DNA from: Bosea sp. NBC_00550
Lineage (GTDB): Bacteria > Pseudomonadota > Alphaproteobacteria > Rhizobiales > Beijerinckiaceae
Length of the DNA stretch: 64,000 nt
Reading direction: 5' to 3'
Assembly (NCBI RefSeq): GCF_026020075.1
Contig: NZ_CP102772.1
Location: 4,182,501-4,246,500 of the forward strand
Shown here: piece by piece, positions 27,728 through 37,292 of the stretch
How positions within the stretch are numbered: the first letter of the stretch is position 1
How the letters are laid out: each line of letters opens with the position of its first letter
Program-made: the position numbers and the translations under genes
Notes under the pieces: model-generated
Database searches by the model: none
Seen by the model: the letters and a program-made list of their open reading frames with translations, nothing else
What the model was told of the DNA's origin: nothing

Positions 27728-29551
27728 ATGTCCATGCGCAACATCGCGATCATCGCGCACGTCGACCACGGCAAAACCACCCTCGTCGACAAGCTGCTGC
27801 AGCAGTCCGGCACCTACCGCGACAACCAGCGCGTCATCGAGCGCGTGATGGACTCCAACGACCTCGAGAAGGAGCGCGGCATCACCATCCTGGCCAAGGC
27901 GACCTCGGTCGTCTGGAAGGATACGCGCATCAACATCGTCGACACCCCCGGCCACGCCGATTTCGGCGGCGAGGTCGAGCGCATCCTGAACATGGTCGAC
28001 TCGGCCATCGTGCTGGTCGACGCGGCCGAAGGCCCGATGCCGCAGACCAAGTTCGTGGTCTCCAAGGCGCTGAAGCTCGGCCTTCGTCCGATCGTCGCGA
28101 TCAACAAGGTCGACAAGCCCGACGCGCGCGTCACCGAAGTCATCAACGAGGTCTTCGACCTCTTCGCCGCGCTTGACGCCACCGACGAGCAGCTCGACTT
28201 CCCGATCCTCTACGGCTCGGGCAAGCAGGGCTGGATGGCCCATTCGCCGGAAGGCCCGCAGGATCAGGGCCTCGCTCCGATGTACGACCTCATCCTCTCC
28301 CATGTGCCGGAGCCGACCGTCGAGGGAGGCCCGTTCCGCATGATCGGCACGCTGCTGGAGGCGAACCCCTATCTCGGCCGCATCATCACCGGCCGCGTGA
28401 CCTCGGGCACGGCCAAGCCGAACCAGACCGTCAAGGTGCTCTCGGGTGACGGCTCGGTCGTCGAGACCGGTCGCATCTCGAAGATTCTCGCCTTCCGCGG
28501 GTTGGAGCGTCAGCCGATCGAGGAGGCCGTCGCCGGCGACATCGTCTCGATCGCGGGCCTGGTTAAGGGTTCCGTCGCCGACACCTTCTGCGACCCTAGC
28601 ATCGAGACCCCGATCAAGGCGCAGCCGATCGATCCGCCGACGGTGTCGATGACCTTCATGGTCAACGATTCCCCGCTTGCCGGCACCGAAGGCGACAAGG
28701 TCACGACCCGCGTCATCCGCGACCGCCTGTTCAAGGAGGCCGAGGGCAACGTCGCGCTGAAGATCGAGGAAGCCTCCGACAAGGACAGCTACGTCGTCTC
28801 CGGCCGCGGTGAATTGCAGCTCGCCATCCTGATCGAGACGATGCGCCGCGAGGGCTTCGAGCTCGGCGTGTCCCGTCCCCGCGTCGTGCTGAAGCGCGGC
28901 GAGGACGGCCAGCTTCTGGAGCCGATCGAAGAGGTCGTGATCGACGTCGACGAGGAGCATTCCGGCGTCGTCGTGCAGAAGATGTCGGAGCGCAAGGCTG
29001 ACATGCTGGAGATGCGTCCGTCGGGCGGCAATCGCCTGCGTCTGGTCTTCCACGCTCCGACCCGCGGCCTGATCGGCTATCAGGGCGAGCTGCTGACCGA
29101 CACGCGCGGCACAGCGATCATGAACCGGCTGTTCCATGACTACCTGCCCTACAAGGGCGAGATCGGCGGCCGTCGCAACGGCGTGCTGATCGCGATGGAG
29201 ACCGGCGAGGCTGTCGCCTACGCGCTCTGGAACCTCGAAGATCGCGGCCCGATGATGATCGAGCCCGGCTGGAAGGTCTATCAGGGCATGATCGTCGGCG
29301 AGCACACCCGCGAGAACGATCTCGAGGTGAACGTGCTCAAGGGCAAGAAGCTCACCAATATCCGCACGACGTCGAAGGACGAGGCGGTCCGCCTTACCCC
29401 GCCGATCCGCATGACGCTGGAACGTTCGCTGGCCTGGATCGACGATGACGAGCTCGTCGAGGTCACGCCGAAGTCGATCCGCCTGCGCAAGGGCATCCTC
29501 GACCCGAACGAGCGCAAGCGCTCGCAGAAGCAGAAGGCCGAAGTGGCCTGA
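27728..29551 (+). CDS. typA: Translational GTPase TypA/BipA
   Basis: A 607-residue ribosome-associated GTPase with G1 [11 protein letters not shown] (10-20), [22 protein letters not shown] and the EF-G-like C-terminal domains ending in a KG-rich ribosome-binding tail. It acts in ribosome assembly and stress adaptation, notably in the cold. The full-length start [10 protein letters not shown] is standard for the family. A small hairpin precedes the start, and the downstream kinase gene begins 8 bp after its stop. Confidence 0.97.
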   Translation: MSMRNIAIIAHVDHGKTTLVDKLLQQSGTYRDNQRVIERVMDSNDLEKERGITILAKATSVVWKDTRINIVDTPGHADFGGEVERILNMVDSAIVLVDAAEGPMPQTKFVVSKALKLGLRPIVAINKVDKPDARVTEVINEVFDLFAALDATDEQLDFPILYGSGKQGWMAHSPEGPQDQGLAPMYDLILSHVPEPTVEGGPFRMIGTLLEANPYLGRIITGRVTSGTAKPNQTVKVLSGDGSVVETGRISKILAFRGLERQPIEEAVAGDIVSIAGLVKGSVADTFCDPSIETPIKAQPIDPPTVSMTFMVNDSPLAGTEGDKVTTRVIRDRLFKEAEGNVALKIEEASDKDSYVVSGRGELQLAILIETMRREGFELGVSRPRVVLKRGEDGQLLEPIEEVVIDVDEEHSGVVVQKMSERKADMLEMRPSGGNRLRLVFHAPTRGLIGYQGELLTDTRGTAIMNRLFHDYLPYKGEIGGRRNGVLIAMETGEAVAYALWNLEDRGPMMIEPGWKVYQGMIVGEHTRENDLEVNVLKGKKLTNIRTTSKDEAVRLTPPIRMTLERSLAWIDDDELVEVTPKSIRLRKGILDPNERKRSQKQKAEVA

Positions 29552-29559
29552 TCGCCAGT

Positions 29560-30120
29560 TTGGTCGATACTCCGGTCGAGATTCTACTGATCACCGGTCC
29601 GGCCGGTGTCGGGAAATCGACGCTGTGTTGGGAAATGGGCGATCTGTTGGCCGCGGCCGGCATCGCCTATGCCGCGATCGAGACCGACGAGCTCGATCGC
29701 GTCTTCCCGAAGCCCAGTGCCGAGGATCTGGCGCCGCTGGCGCTCGGCGCCCGCGATGTCAGCCAGCTCAACCTGGCCGCCCTTTGGGGCACCTATCGCG
29801 CCCTTGGGCACTGGCGCCTGCTGATGTCGGGCGTCATGCTCCATGTCGATTTCGACAGGCGCTGGATTCGCGCCGCCGTCCCCGATGCGCAGATCACGGT
29901 CGTGCGCCTGCGTGCCGGCAATGAGACCCTGCTCGCGCGCCTCGACCGACGCGAGCAGGGGGCTGGTCGCGATGCCCAGATCGAGCGCAGCTTGCGTCAG
30001 GCCAGCCGCATGGCGAGCGAAGCTGTCGACGGCTATTTCGTCATCGACACGGACGGGCATTCGCCGACCGAACTTGCCCGCCTCGTCCTCGCGCGGACGG
30101 GCTGGCTGACGCCTGCCTGA
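29560..30120 (+). CDS. Small P-loop kinase-like protein
   Basis: A 186-residue protein with Walker A GPAGVGKST (13-21), a lid-like acidic ETDELDRVF segment and a C-terminal VIDTDGHSPTELA strand, as in adenylylsulfate- or shikimate-kinase-like P-loop phosphotransferases. The substrate is unknown. It begins 8 bp after typA at a TTG, probably in the same operon. A later internal start cannot be excluded. Confidence 0.75.
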   Translation: MVDTPVEILLITGPAGVGKSTLCWEMGDLLAAAGIAYAAIETDELDRVFPKPSAEDLAPLALGARDVSQLNLAALWGTYRALGHWRLLMSGVMLHVDFDRRWIRAAVPDAQITVVRLRAGNETLLARLDRREQGAGRDAQIERSLRQASRMASEAVDGYFVIDTDGHSPTELARLVLARTGWLTPA

Positions 30121-30238
30121 TCTGGCCGCGGCGGGAAACCGCCCGTTCGGCTGCTGCGTGTCCGCCCTGCATCGGGCGCCATTGTCTCTCCCCGCCCGCT
30201 CTGGTCCTCTGCCCGCCTCTCAGGGAAGGATCATCGCC

Positions 30239-31177
30239 ATGCAATTCCGCAATCTCGGCCGCTCGGGCCTGCGCGTCTCGCTCGTCGGGCTCGGCTGCAA
30301 CAATTTCGGCGGGCGCATCGATCTCGACGCGACCCGCAAGGTCGTCGATGCCGCGATCGAGCATGGCATCACCCTGTTCGACACCGCCGACATCTATGGC
30401 GAGCGTGGTGGCTCCGAGACGGCGCTGGGCGAGGTGCTGGGCGCGCGGCGCAAGCAGATCGTGCTCGCCAGCAAGTTCGGCATGGAGATGGATGCCGAGG
30501 GCGTGAAGAAGGGCGGCTCGCGCCGCTACATCATGAATGCCGTCGAGGATTCGCTGCGGCGCCTGAAGACCGACTGGATCGATCTCTACCAGCTCCACCG
30601 GCCCGATCCGCTGACCCCGATCGAGGAGACGCTGCGAGCCCTCGACGATCTCGTCCGCCAGGGCAAGGTTCGCTATGTCGGCTGCTCGAACGTCGTCGCC
30701 TGGCAGGTCGCCGATGCGCACTGGACGGCGCGCGACATCGGCATTCCCGGCTTCGCCTCGGCGCAGGACGAGTACAGCCTGCTGAAGCGCGGCGCCGAAG
30801 CCGATCTGATCCCCGCCATCGCCCATTACGGCATGGGGCTGCTGCCTTATTTCCCGCTCGCCAACGGCGCGTTGACCGGCAAGTACAAGCGCGGCGCGGC
30901 GATGCCGGAAGGCGCGCGCCTGACCAAGCTGCCGCAGCGCGCCGACGAGATCTTCAGCGAGGACAACTGGCGCCGCATCGAGGGGCTGACCGCCTTCGCC
31001 GAGGCGCGCGGCCATTCGCTGGTGGAGCTGGCCTTCTCCTGGCTCGCGGCGCAGCCCGTCGTATCGAGCGTCATCGCCGGCGCGACCAAGCCCGAGCAGG
31101 TCGCGGCGAACGTCAAGGCTGCGGACTGGGCGCTGACGGCAGAGGATCTGGCGGAGATCGATGCGATCGTGAAGTAA
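30239..31177 (+). CDS. Aldo/keto reductase
   Basis: A 312-residue (beta/alpha)8 NADPH oxidoreductase with the catalytic tetrad visible: Asp and Tyr in FDTADIYG (D48, Y53), Lys in LASKFG (K79) and His in YQLHRPD. The C-terminal part carries the cofactor-binding SSVIAGATKPEQV segment. The group resembles the YhdN/Kv-beta type. The start at 30239 follows AGGGAAGGA. Downstream is a REP-like repeat split by an IS110 element. Confidence 0.94.
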   Translation: MQFRNLGRSGLRVSLVGLGCNNFGGRIDLDATRKVVDAAIEHGITLFDTADIYGERGGSETALGEVLGARRKQIVLASKFGMEMDAEGVKKGGSRRYIMNAVEDSLRRLKTDWIDLYQLHRPDPLTPIEETLRALDDLVRQGKVRYVGCSNVVAWQVADAHWTARDIGIPGFASAQDEYSLLKRGAEADLIPAIAHYGMGLLPYFPLANGALTGKYKRGAAMPEGARLTKLPQRADEIFSEDNWRRIEGLTAFAEARGHSLVELAFSWLAAQPVVSSVIAGATKPEQVAANVKAADWALTAEDLAEIDAIVK

Positions 31178-31181
31178 GGCG

Positions 31182-31280
31182 CGTCATTCTCGGGCCGCGC
31201 CTCGCGCGGACCCGAGAATCTCTTGCCGGAAGAGGCTCGCAGGTCTCCTCGTCCTGAGATGCTCGGGTCAAGCCCGAGCA
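31182..31280. repeat. Composite REP-like element, split by the IS110 insertion
   Basis: Two palindromes (31182-31222 and 31256-31280) are separated by 33 bp. The second is cut at its last arm by the insertion sequence and resumes at 32461 with TGACG. Rejoined, the element is 104 bp, the same length as and inverted relative to the intact composite at 50648-50751, so nothing was lost on insertion. The 332-bp gene-free stretch 31178-31509 holds this repeat plus the IS left end. Confidence 0.8.
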
Positions 31281-31324
31281 TTGTCTGTTTGTGATGGGGT
31301 ATTGAGGTTTTGTTCCGCGTGAGC

Positions 31325-31495
31325 GGGATGTCTGGTCCGGCTGGCCGGCCGGACCAGACGCGACTCGTCGACCGTCCCGAGCCAGGGCTTTCGCCCGTCG
31401 TCATCGAGGTTGCGGGTCGCTTCCTTGTCACGCTTGGTGAGTTGCCAGGGCCTCTTCGCATGAGCCGAACGCCCGCAGACAATCACAAGCCCTTC
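31325..31495 (+). ncRNA. Predicted bridge RNA of the IS110 element
   Basis: The left end begins with a 10-bp hairpin (31331-31340 with 31349-31358), then two internal loops. Loop 1 contains CCCGAGC (31376-31382), identical to the left target arm 31273-31279, and CGTCAT (31399-31404), complementary to the right target arm plus core 32460-32465. They flank a GGGC-TTTC-GCCC stem and are closed by GCGAC/GTCGC. Loop 2 contains TGAGTTG (31438-31444), identical to the IS right end 32453-32459, and CAGACAAT (31476-31483), complementary to core plus left end 31280-31287. It is closed by GCTTG/CAAGC. All four guides expected of a bridge RNA are present. RNA ends are approximate. Confidence 0.82.
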
Positions 31496-31509
31496 GAGGA
31501 TAGCTCCCG

Positions 31510-32460
31510 ATGCCGGTTTGCACCACGGTCCCTGAACCCTCCCGTTTCCTCGGCTGTGATGTCGGCAAGGCCGGGATCGTCGTCTTCGACAGCCGCGGCG
31601 ACACCCTCGGCAGTCTCCCTAACGAGGCTTCGGCCCTGGCAGCCTTCGCAGCCGGGCTCGGCCCGGACTGCCTCGTCGTCTGCGAGGCGACGGGCGGCTA
31701 TGAGGACGCCCTGCTGGCGGCGCTCGTCTCAGCCGGCTGCCCGGCCCATCGCGCCGATGCCCGCAAGGTCAAGGCCTTCATCCGCTCCTATGGGACGCTC
31801 GGGAAGAGCGATGCGCTCGATGCCAGGGCGCTTGCCCGCTACGGCGCCGAGCGCCACGCTCGGCTGATCCGCTGGCAGGCGCCCGCCCCGGCACGCGAGC
31901 GCCTCCAGGTCCTGGTGCGGACCAGAGCCGATCTCGTCGCCCAGAGAACGGCCTGCACCAACCGGCTCAACGCTCCCGGCATCGAACCGGTCAAAGCCCC
32001 GCTCCAGGCCCTGCACGACTGCCTCAAAGCCCAGATCGCCGCCCTGGCGCAAACCATCGCCGAGACCCTGCGCACCATCGCCCGCACCGACAGAAGCGAG
32101 CAGGCCTTGCGCTCCATCCGCGGCATCGGAACGACCACCGCCGCCACCCTCATCGCACTCATGCCCGAGCTCGGACGCATCAGCCGGCGCCAGGCCGCCG
32201 CACTCGCAGGCCTGGCTCCTCATCCAAACCAGAGCGGCAGTCGAGACGCCTACCGCCCAACCAGAGGCGGCAGGGCCGAAATCAAGGCCGCCCTGTTCAT
32301 GCCCGCAATGGCCGCCGCAAGGCACGACCCCGCCATGCGCGACGCCTACACACGCCTCATCGCAAACGGAAAAAAGCCAATCGTCGCTCTCACCGCAATC
32401 ATGCGACGCATCATCGTCATCGCAAATGCCCGCGTCAGAGACCAAAACAAACTGAGTTGA
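31510..32460 (+). CDS. IS110-family transposase (DEDD recombinase)
   Basis: A 316-residue, apparently intact recombinase. The RuvC-like DEDD residues are visible: D17 (GCDVGKAG), E59 (VCEATGG), D101 and D104 (KSDALDARAL). The C-terminal transposase-20 part carries RSIRGIGTTTAATLIALMPELG, and GLAPHPNQSGSRD contains the probable nucleophilic serine. In this family the enzyme is guided by a bridge RNA encoded in the non-coding end. The stop codon coincides with the right boundary of the element. Confidence 0.95.
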   Translation: MPVCTTVPEPSRFLGCDVGKAGIVVFDSRGDTLGSLPNEASALAAFAAGLGPDCLVVCEATGGYEDALLAALVSAGCPAHRADARKVKAFIRSYGTLGKSDALDARALARYGAERHARLIRWQAPAPARERLQVLVRTRADLVAQRTACTNRLNAPGIEPVKAPLQALHDCLKAQIAALAQTIAETLRTIARTDRSEQALRSIRGIGTTTAATLIALMPELGRISRRQAAALAGLAPHPNQSGSRDAYRPTRGGRAEIKAALFMPAMAAARHDPAMRDAYTRLIANGKKPIVALTAIMRRIIVIANARVRDQNKLS

Positions 32461-32554
32461 TGACGGCTTGGGCGCTGCCATTCCTGACAGCTTCGTGCAC
32501 AACGACGCGCTGCCGCCATGGACCGCCAGCGCAGGCCCGCTTATGGTCCGCGCC

Positions 32555-35500
32555 ATGAGCGAGACAGCCACGACCGCCCCTGCCCTGAAGCCCGGCGACC
32601 ACCTCTTCCTGGTCGACGGCTCGAACTTCATCTTCCGGGCCTATTTCCAGTCGATCAACCAGGACCGGAAATACAATGCCCGCTCGGATGGGCTGCCCTC
32701 CGGCGCGGTCCGGCTCTTCGCCACCAAGCTCTTCCAGTTCGTGCGCGAGGGCGTGCTCGGCGTCAGGCCGACGCACCTCGCCATCGTCTTCGACAAGTCG
32801 GAGAACTCCTTCCGCAAGGCGATCTACCCGGCCTACAAGGGCAACCGCTCCGAACCCCCTGCCGATCTCATCCCGCAATTCCCGCTGATGCGCGAGGCTG
32901 TCCGCGCCTTCGGATTGATCCCGGTCGAGCAGGATGTCTACGAGGCCGACGACCTGATCGCGACCTATGCCAAGCAGGCGCGCGAGGCCGGCGCCGAGGT
33001 GCTGATCGTCTCGGCCGACAAGGACCTGATGCAGCTCGTGGGGCCGGGCGTCGCGATGTACGACCCTGCCTCCGGCGACCAGAAGAAGGGCGCGGGCTTC
33101 CGGGCCGAGCGTCGCATCGGCGAGCCCGAGGTCGTCGAGTATTTCGGCGTCACGCCCGACAAGGTCACGGATGTGCAGGCGCTGGCCGGCGATGCCACCG
33201 ACAACGTGCCTGGCGCGCCCGGCATCGGCATCAAGACGGCCGCTCAGCTCATCGGCGAATACGGCGATCTCGAAACCCTGCTGGCGCGCGCCGGCGAGAT
33301 CAAGCAGCCCAAGCGCCGGGAAACGCTGACCAACCCCGAGGTGGTCGAGAAGGTCCGCATCTCGCACAAGCTGGTCACGCTGGTCGACGATGTGAAGGTC
33401 GAGACCCCGCTGGAAAACCTGACGCTGGAGCAGCCGGACCCCGCGAAGCTCGTCGCCTTCCTCAAGGCGATGGAATTCACCACCATCACCAAGCGCGTCG
33501 CCGAGGCCTATGAGGCCGATATCGGCGCGATCGACGCCGACCCGGCGCTGGCCCCGGGCGGCTCGCGCGCGGCGGAGCTCAAGGCGCTCTATGTCGGCGC
33601 CGATGCGATCGAGGATGCCGTTTCGGCCGTGACGACGGCGACGCCGTCCGCCTCGGCGACCCTGCCCGAGGCTACCGGCGGCGAAGCCGGCTGGATGAAG
33701 CCGGCCGATCTCGCCGCCACGCGCAAGAACGAGGCGATCGCGGCGAAGATCGACCGTTCGACCTATGAATGCGTGCGCACGCTTGCCGATCTCGAACGCT
33801 GGATCGGCTGGGCCTATGAGGCCGGCCATGTCGCTGTGGACACCGAGACCAATTCGCTCGACGCGATGCAGGCCGACCTCGTCGGCATCTCGCTCGCGGT
33901 CGCGCCGGGCCGCGCCTGCTACATCCCGCTCCAGCACCGCGGCGGCGATGGCGGCCTGTTCGACGAAGGGGTGCTCGCCGATCAGATCCCGTTGGCGCAG
34001 GCCGTCGCGGCGCTGAAGCCGCTGCTGGCCGATGCCGGCGTGCTCAAGATCGGCCAGAACCTGAAATACGATCTGCTGATTCTGGAGCGCCACGGTCTCA
34101 CCGTGTTCCCGGTCGAGGACACGATGCTGATCTCCTATGCGCTCGATGCCGGCATCAACAGCCATGGCATGGACAAGCTCTCGGAGATCCATCTCGGCCA
34201 CGAGACGATCCCCTATTCGCAGGTCGCCGGCACCGGCAAGGCGCAGGTCACCTTCGACAAGGTGCCGCTCGACCGCGCGACGGAGTACGCCGCCGAGGAT
34301 GCCGACGTCACGCTCAGGCTCTGGCTCGCGCTGAAGCCGCGCCTCGCAGCCGAGAAGAAGACGGCGGTCTACGAGGTGCTGGAACGGCCGATGGTCGAGG
34401 TCCTCGCCAAGATGGAGCGCCGCGGCATCGCCATCGACCGGCAGATCCTGTCGCGGCTTTCCGGCGATTTCGCGCAGGGGCTGGCCCGGCTCGAGGACGA
34501 GATCTACGAGCTCGCAGGCGAGAAGTTCACCATCGGCAGTCCCAAGCAGCTCGGCGACATCCTGTTCGGCCGGATGGGGCTAGCAGGCGCCAAGAAGACC
34601 GCGACCGGCCAATGGGCGACGGGCGCCGGCGTGCTGGAAGACCTTGCCGAGCAGGGCCACCCTCTGCCCTCGAAGATTCTCGAATGGCGCCAGCTCGCCA
34701 AGCTGAAATCGACCTATACCGACTCGCTGCCGGCCTATGTGAACCCGCAGACCACCCGGGTCCACACCTCCTATGCGCTGGCGGCGACGACGACGGGCCG
34801 GCTCTCCTCCTCCGAGCCCAACCTCCAGAACATCCCGATCCGTACCGAGGCCGGGCGCAAGATCAGGACCGCCTTCGTGCCGGAGAAGGGTTTCAAGCTC
34901 GTTTCGGCCGATTACAGCCAGATCGAATTGCGCCTGCTCGCGCATATCGCCGAAATCCCGCAGCTCAGGCAGGCCTTCGCGGATGGCATCGACATCCATG
35001 CGATGACGGCCTCGGAGATGTTCAGCGTGCCCGTCCAGGGCATGCCGAGCGAGGTCCGCCGTCGCGCCAAGGCGATCAATTTCGGCATCATCTACGGCAT
35101 CTCGGCCTTCGGCCTCGCCAACCAGCTCGGCATCGGCCGCGAGGAGGCTAGCGCCTATATCCGCAAGTACTTCGAACGCTTCCCCGGCATCCGCGACTAC
35201 ATGGACCAGACCAAGACCCATGTGCGCGCCCATGGCCAGGTCACGACCATCTTCGGACGCGTCTGCCATTTCCCGGCGGTCTCCTCGAAGAACCCGTCGG
35301 AGCGAGCTTTCGTCGAGCGCCAGGCGATCAACGCGCCGATCCAGGGCTCGGCCGCCGATATCATCCGCCGTGCGATGACCCGCATGGATTCGGCCCTGAC
35401 CGCGAACCGGCTCAACGCCCGCATGCTCCTGCAGGTCCATGACGAGCTCGTCTTCGAGGTGCCGGAGGAAGAGGTCGAGAAGACGCTGCCGATCATCGAG

Positions 35501-35596
35501 AAGGTGATGGTCGACGCGCCGAATCCCGCCGTGCAATTGCGCGTGCCGCTCGCCGTCGAGGCCCGCGCCGCCGGCAACTGGGACGAGGCACACTGA
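32555..35596 (+). CDS. polA: DNA polymerase I
   Basis: A 1013-residue, three-domain polymerase: N-terminal 5'-3' exonuclease (FLVDGSNFIFRAYF), a proofreading domain with intact DxE (D429, E431 in VAVDTETN), and the polymerase domain with motif A DYSQIELRLLAH (D786), motif B RRRAKAINFGIIYG and motif C QVHDELVFEV (D963). Length is normal for alphaproteobacteria. I chose the ATG at 32555 because the family N terminus begins there. An IS110 element ends 94 bp upstream, so the native promoter may be displaced or altered. Confidence 0.97.
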   Translation: MSETATTAPALKPGDHLFLVDGSNFIFRAYFQSINQDRKYNARSDGLPSGAVRLFATKLFQFVREGVLGVRPTHLAIVFDKSENSFRKAIYPAYKGNRSEPPADLIPQFPLMREAVRAFGLIPVEQDVYEADDLIATYAKQAREAGAEVLIVSADKDLMQLVGPGVAMYDPASGDQKKGAGFRAERRIGEPEVVEYFGVTPDKVTDVQALAGDATDNVPGAPGIGIKTAAQLIGEYGDLETLLARAGEIKQPKRRETLTNPEVVEKVRISHKLVTLVDDVKVETPLENLTLEQPDPAKLVAFLKAMEFTTITKRVAEAYEADIGAIDADPALAPGGSRAAELKALYVGADAIEDAVSAVTTATPSASATLPEATGGEAGWMKPADLAATRKNEAIAAKIDRSTYECVRTLADLERWIGWAYEAGHVAVDTETNSLDAMQADLVGISLAVAPGRACYIPLQHRGGDGGLFDEGVLADQIPLAQAVAALKPLLADAGVLKIGQNLKYDLLILERHGLTVFPVEDTMLISYALDAGINSHGMDKLSEIHLGHETIPYSQVAGTGKAQVTFDKVPLDRATEYAAEDADVTLRLWLALKPRLAAEKKTAVYEVLERPMVEVLAKMERRGIAIDRQILSRLSGDFAQGLARLEDEIYELAGEKFTIGSPKQLGDILFGRMGLAGAKKTATGQWATGAGVLEDLAEQGHPLPSKILEWRQLAKLKSTYTDSLPAYVNPQTTRVHTSYALAATTTGRLSSSEPNLQNIPIRTEAGRKIRTAFVPEKGFKLVSADYSQIELRLLAHIAEIPQLRQAFADGIDIHAMTASEMFSVPVQGMPSEVRRRAKAINFGIIYGISAFGLANQLGIGREEASAYIRKYFERFPGIRDYMDQTKTHVRAHGQVTTIFGRVCHFPAVSSKNPSERAFVERQAINAPIQGSAADIIRRAMTRMDSALTANRLNARMLLQVHDELVFEVPEEEVEKTLPIIEKVMVDAPNPAVQLRVPLAVEARAAGNWDEAH

Positions 35597-35603
35597 GCCG
35601 GCC

Positions 35604-35629
35604 GGAACCGGGCTGACCATTCCCGCGTT
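35604..35629 (+). promoter_or_regulatory. EcfG-type promoter, GGAAC-N17-CGTT
   Basis: An exact -35 GGAAC (35604-35608) and -10 CGTT (35626-35629) at 17-bp spacing, 51 bp before the AI-2E transporter start. It begins 8 bp after the polA stop. Confidence 0.7.
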
Positions 35630-35680
35630 AACATTCCCGGCGCGCCAGGGGGGCGCGGGTCGCGCGTTGGAAGCAGGATC

Positions 35681-36814
35681 ATGCTCAGCTCATCGGCCTG
35701 GAGGCCGTTTCCGCGTTACATGGCGGAGACGGAACCGGTGGACGAGACCGAAGAGGTCACACCCTACGAGCATGACCTCATCGTCCGCTACGCCATCGTC
35801 GGCATCTTCGTCATCCTGGCGACGGCCTCGCTCGCGCTGACCAAGGTCATCGCCATGCCGGTCATCGCGGGGGTGATCTTCGGCCTGGTCCTCGGGCCTC
35901 TCGTCGACTGGATGGTCCGGCACAATGTGCCGCAACAGGCGGCCGCGGCGCTGGTGATGCTGCTCTTCGTCGGCCTGCTTCTCGGCGGGATCGGGATACT
36001 TGCGGTACCCGTGGCGGGCTGGAGCGACCAGGCGCCGGCGATGATGGCGGCGCTGCAGGCCAAGCTGGCCGGCGTCTTCGCCTTCATGGACGAGTTCAAG
36101 CGCGGCGTCGCCTCGATCACCGGCAAGGGTGCCGAGCTCAGCGTTTCCCAGGGGAATCCCCTGTTCGACATCGCCATGTCGTCCTCGGCGGCCGCCGGCG
36201 GCATGCTGATCTTCGTCGCGACGGTCTATTTCTGGCTGGCGACGCGCCGCCATCTCAAGGCTCGCGTACTCCGGCTCTGCCTCGGCCGCGGCGCGCGCCG
36301 GTCCGCGGGCTCTTTCTTCGAGGAGATCGAGGAGCGGGTAGCGCGCTATTTCGGCCTGGTGACGATCATCAATCTCGGCATGGGCTTCCTGACGATGACC
36401 ATCGCCTGGATCGCCGGCTTGCCGTTTCCGCTGTTCTGGGGCGCGCTCGCCTTCATGCTCAACTATCTCGCCTTCATCGGACCCATCTTCGTCGCGGTCC
36501 TGCTGTTGGCGGGCGCATTGTTGGACGCTCCGTCGCTCCTCGCCGCGCTCTGGCCGGCTGCGGCCTATTACGTCCTCCATCTGTTCGAGGGTAACGCGAT
36601 CACTCCGGTCTTCGTCGGCAGCCGGCTGACGATCTCTCCCTTCCTCGTCTTCATCTCCTTCATCTTCTGGCTCTGGCTATGGGGACCGATCGGTGCCGTG
36701 CTTTCGACCCCGATCGTCATCGTGGCCATGGTGGCGCAGGAAGAATTCGCGCGTTACCGCCGCGAGAAGGCCAAGGCCGACGCGGAAGAGAAGCCGGAGG
36801 CACAGGCCGCCTGA
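35681..36814 (+). CDS. AI-2E family transporter (PerM/TqsA-like)
   Basis: A 377-residue membrane protein with about seven to eight hydrophobic helices. It shows the family's C-terminal pattern FWGALAFMLNYLAFIGPIFVAV, LFEGNAITPVFVGSRLTISPFLVFISFIFWLWLWGPIGAVLSTPI and a charged tail. Members export autoinducer-2 or act as ion antiporters, and the substrate here is not defined. An exact EcfG promoter motif precedes it, placing it in the general stress regulon. Confidence 0.9.
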   Translation: MLSSSAWRPFPRYMAETEPVDETEEVTPYEHDLIVRYAIVGIFVILATASLALTKVIAMPVIAGVIFGLVLGPLVDWMVRHNVPQQAAAALVMLLFVGLLLGGIGILAVPVAGWSDQAPAMMAALQAKLAGVFAFMDEFKRGVASITGKGAELSVSQGNPLFDIAMSSSAAAGGMLIFVATVYFWLATRRHLKARVLRLCLGRGARRSAGSFFEEIEERVARYFGLVTIINLGMGFLTMTIAWIAGLPFPLFWGALAFMLNYLAFIGPIFVAVLLLAGALLDAPSLLAALWPAAAYYVLHLFEGNAITPVFVGSRLTISPFLVFISFIFWLWLWGPIGAVLSTPIVIVAMVAQEEFARYRREKAKADAEEKPEAQAA

Positions 36815-36825
36815 GTGCCGCGCCC

Positions 36826-36850
36826 GGAACAGAACCGGAGTGGACGCGTT
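36826..36850 (+). promoter_or_regulatory. EcfG-type promoter, GGAAC-N16-CGTT
   Basis: Exact -35 (36826-36830) and -10 (36847-36850) at 16-bp spacing in the gap between the AI-2E gene and the DUF883 gene, giving a leader of about 75 nt to the next start codon at 36931. Confidence 0.75.
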
Positions 36851-36930
36851 GCGACACAGGCAGTGCCCCTTGCGGCGGCGACGTTGCATCGGCACCATTC
36901 CCTATTCAACAGCGACAGGAACTCATCGTC

Positions 36931-37290
36931 ATGGCAACCACGACATCCGCGAAACGTCAGGCGGCTGCTGCCGCCAAGCGAGCCAAGGCAGAGGTCGAAG
37001 GCGGCGCCGAGGATGTCGCTGCGGAGGCACGCAGCGCCGGAGCACGCGCCAAGCGCCAGGCGAGCGCGCTGGAAGACACGCTGACGCGCAGCGCCGAGGA
37101 TATCGCCGCGACCGTCGGCGAGCGCCTGCGCGCCGTTGGCGTGGATACCGACAAGATGGTCGACATCGCCAAGGAGCAGGCGACCGAGCTGCAAAAGCTG
37201 ATCGAGGACGAGATCCGCGAGCGGCCGCTGCGCGCGCTCGGGCTGGCGGCGGCGGTCGGGCTGTTCGTCGGCTTCCTGTCGGCGCGCTGA
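36931..37290 (+). CDS. DUF883 (ElaB/YqjD-like) membrane-anchored protein
   Basis: A 119-residue protein: a Lys/Ala-rich helical N-terminal stretch, an amphipathic middle (MVDIAKEQATELQKLIEDEIRERPLRALG) and one C-terminal membrane anchor (LAAAVGLFVGFLSAR). ElaB/YqjD-type proteins tether ribosomes or stabilise membranes in stationary phase and stress. The start follows AGGA. An EcfG promoter lies upstream, and a membrane-protein gene follows 2 bp after its stop. Confidence 0.85.
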   Translation: MATTTSAKRQAAAAAKRAKAEVEGGAEDVAAEARSAGARAKRQASALEDTLTRSAEDIAATVGERLRAVGVDTDKMVDIAKEQATELQKLIEDEIRERPLRALGLAAAVGLFVGFLSAR

Positions 37291-37292
37291 TC

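Larger units (their letters stand above)
31281..32460 (+). mobile_element. Complete IS110-family insertion sequence (about 1180 bp)
   Basis: The boundaries were set by comparing the interrupted REP composite with its intact copy near 50.7 kb. An AT dinucleotide is present at both junctions (31280-31281 and 32460-32461) and once in the empty site, consistent with the 2-bp core used by IS110 recombinases. There are no long terminal inverted repeats. A 229-bp non-coding left end with strong folds precedes the transposase, whose stop codon lies at the right boundary. This layout is the IS110 subgroup. The element sits 94 bp upstream of polA. Confidence 0.88.

Noticed and set aside
31510-32460. 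Transposase as a decayed pseudogene
   Set aside because: The frame is full length with DEDD residues and the C-terminal domain intact, and all four guide segments still match, so the element looks functional.
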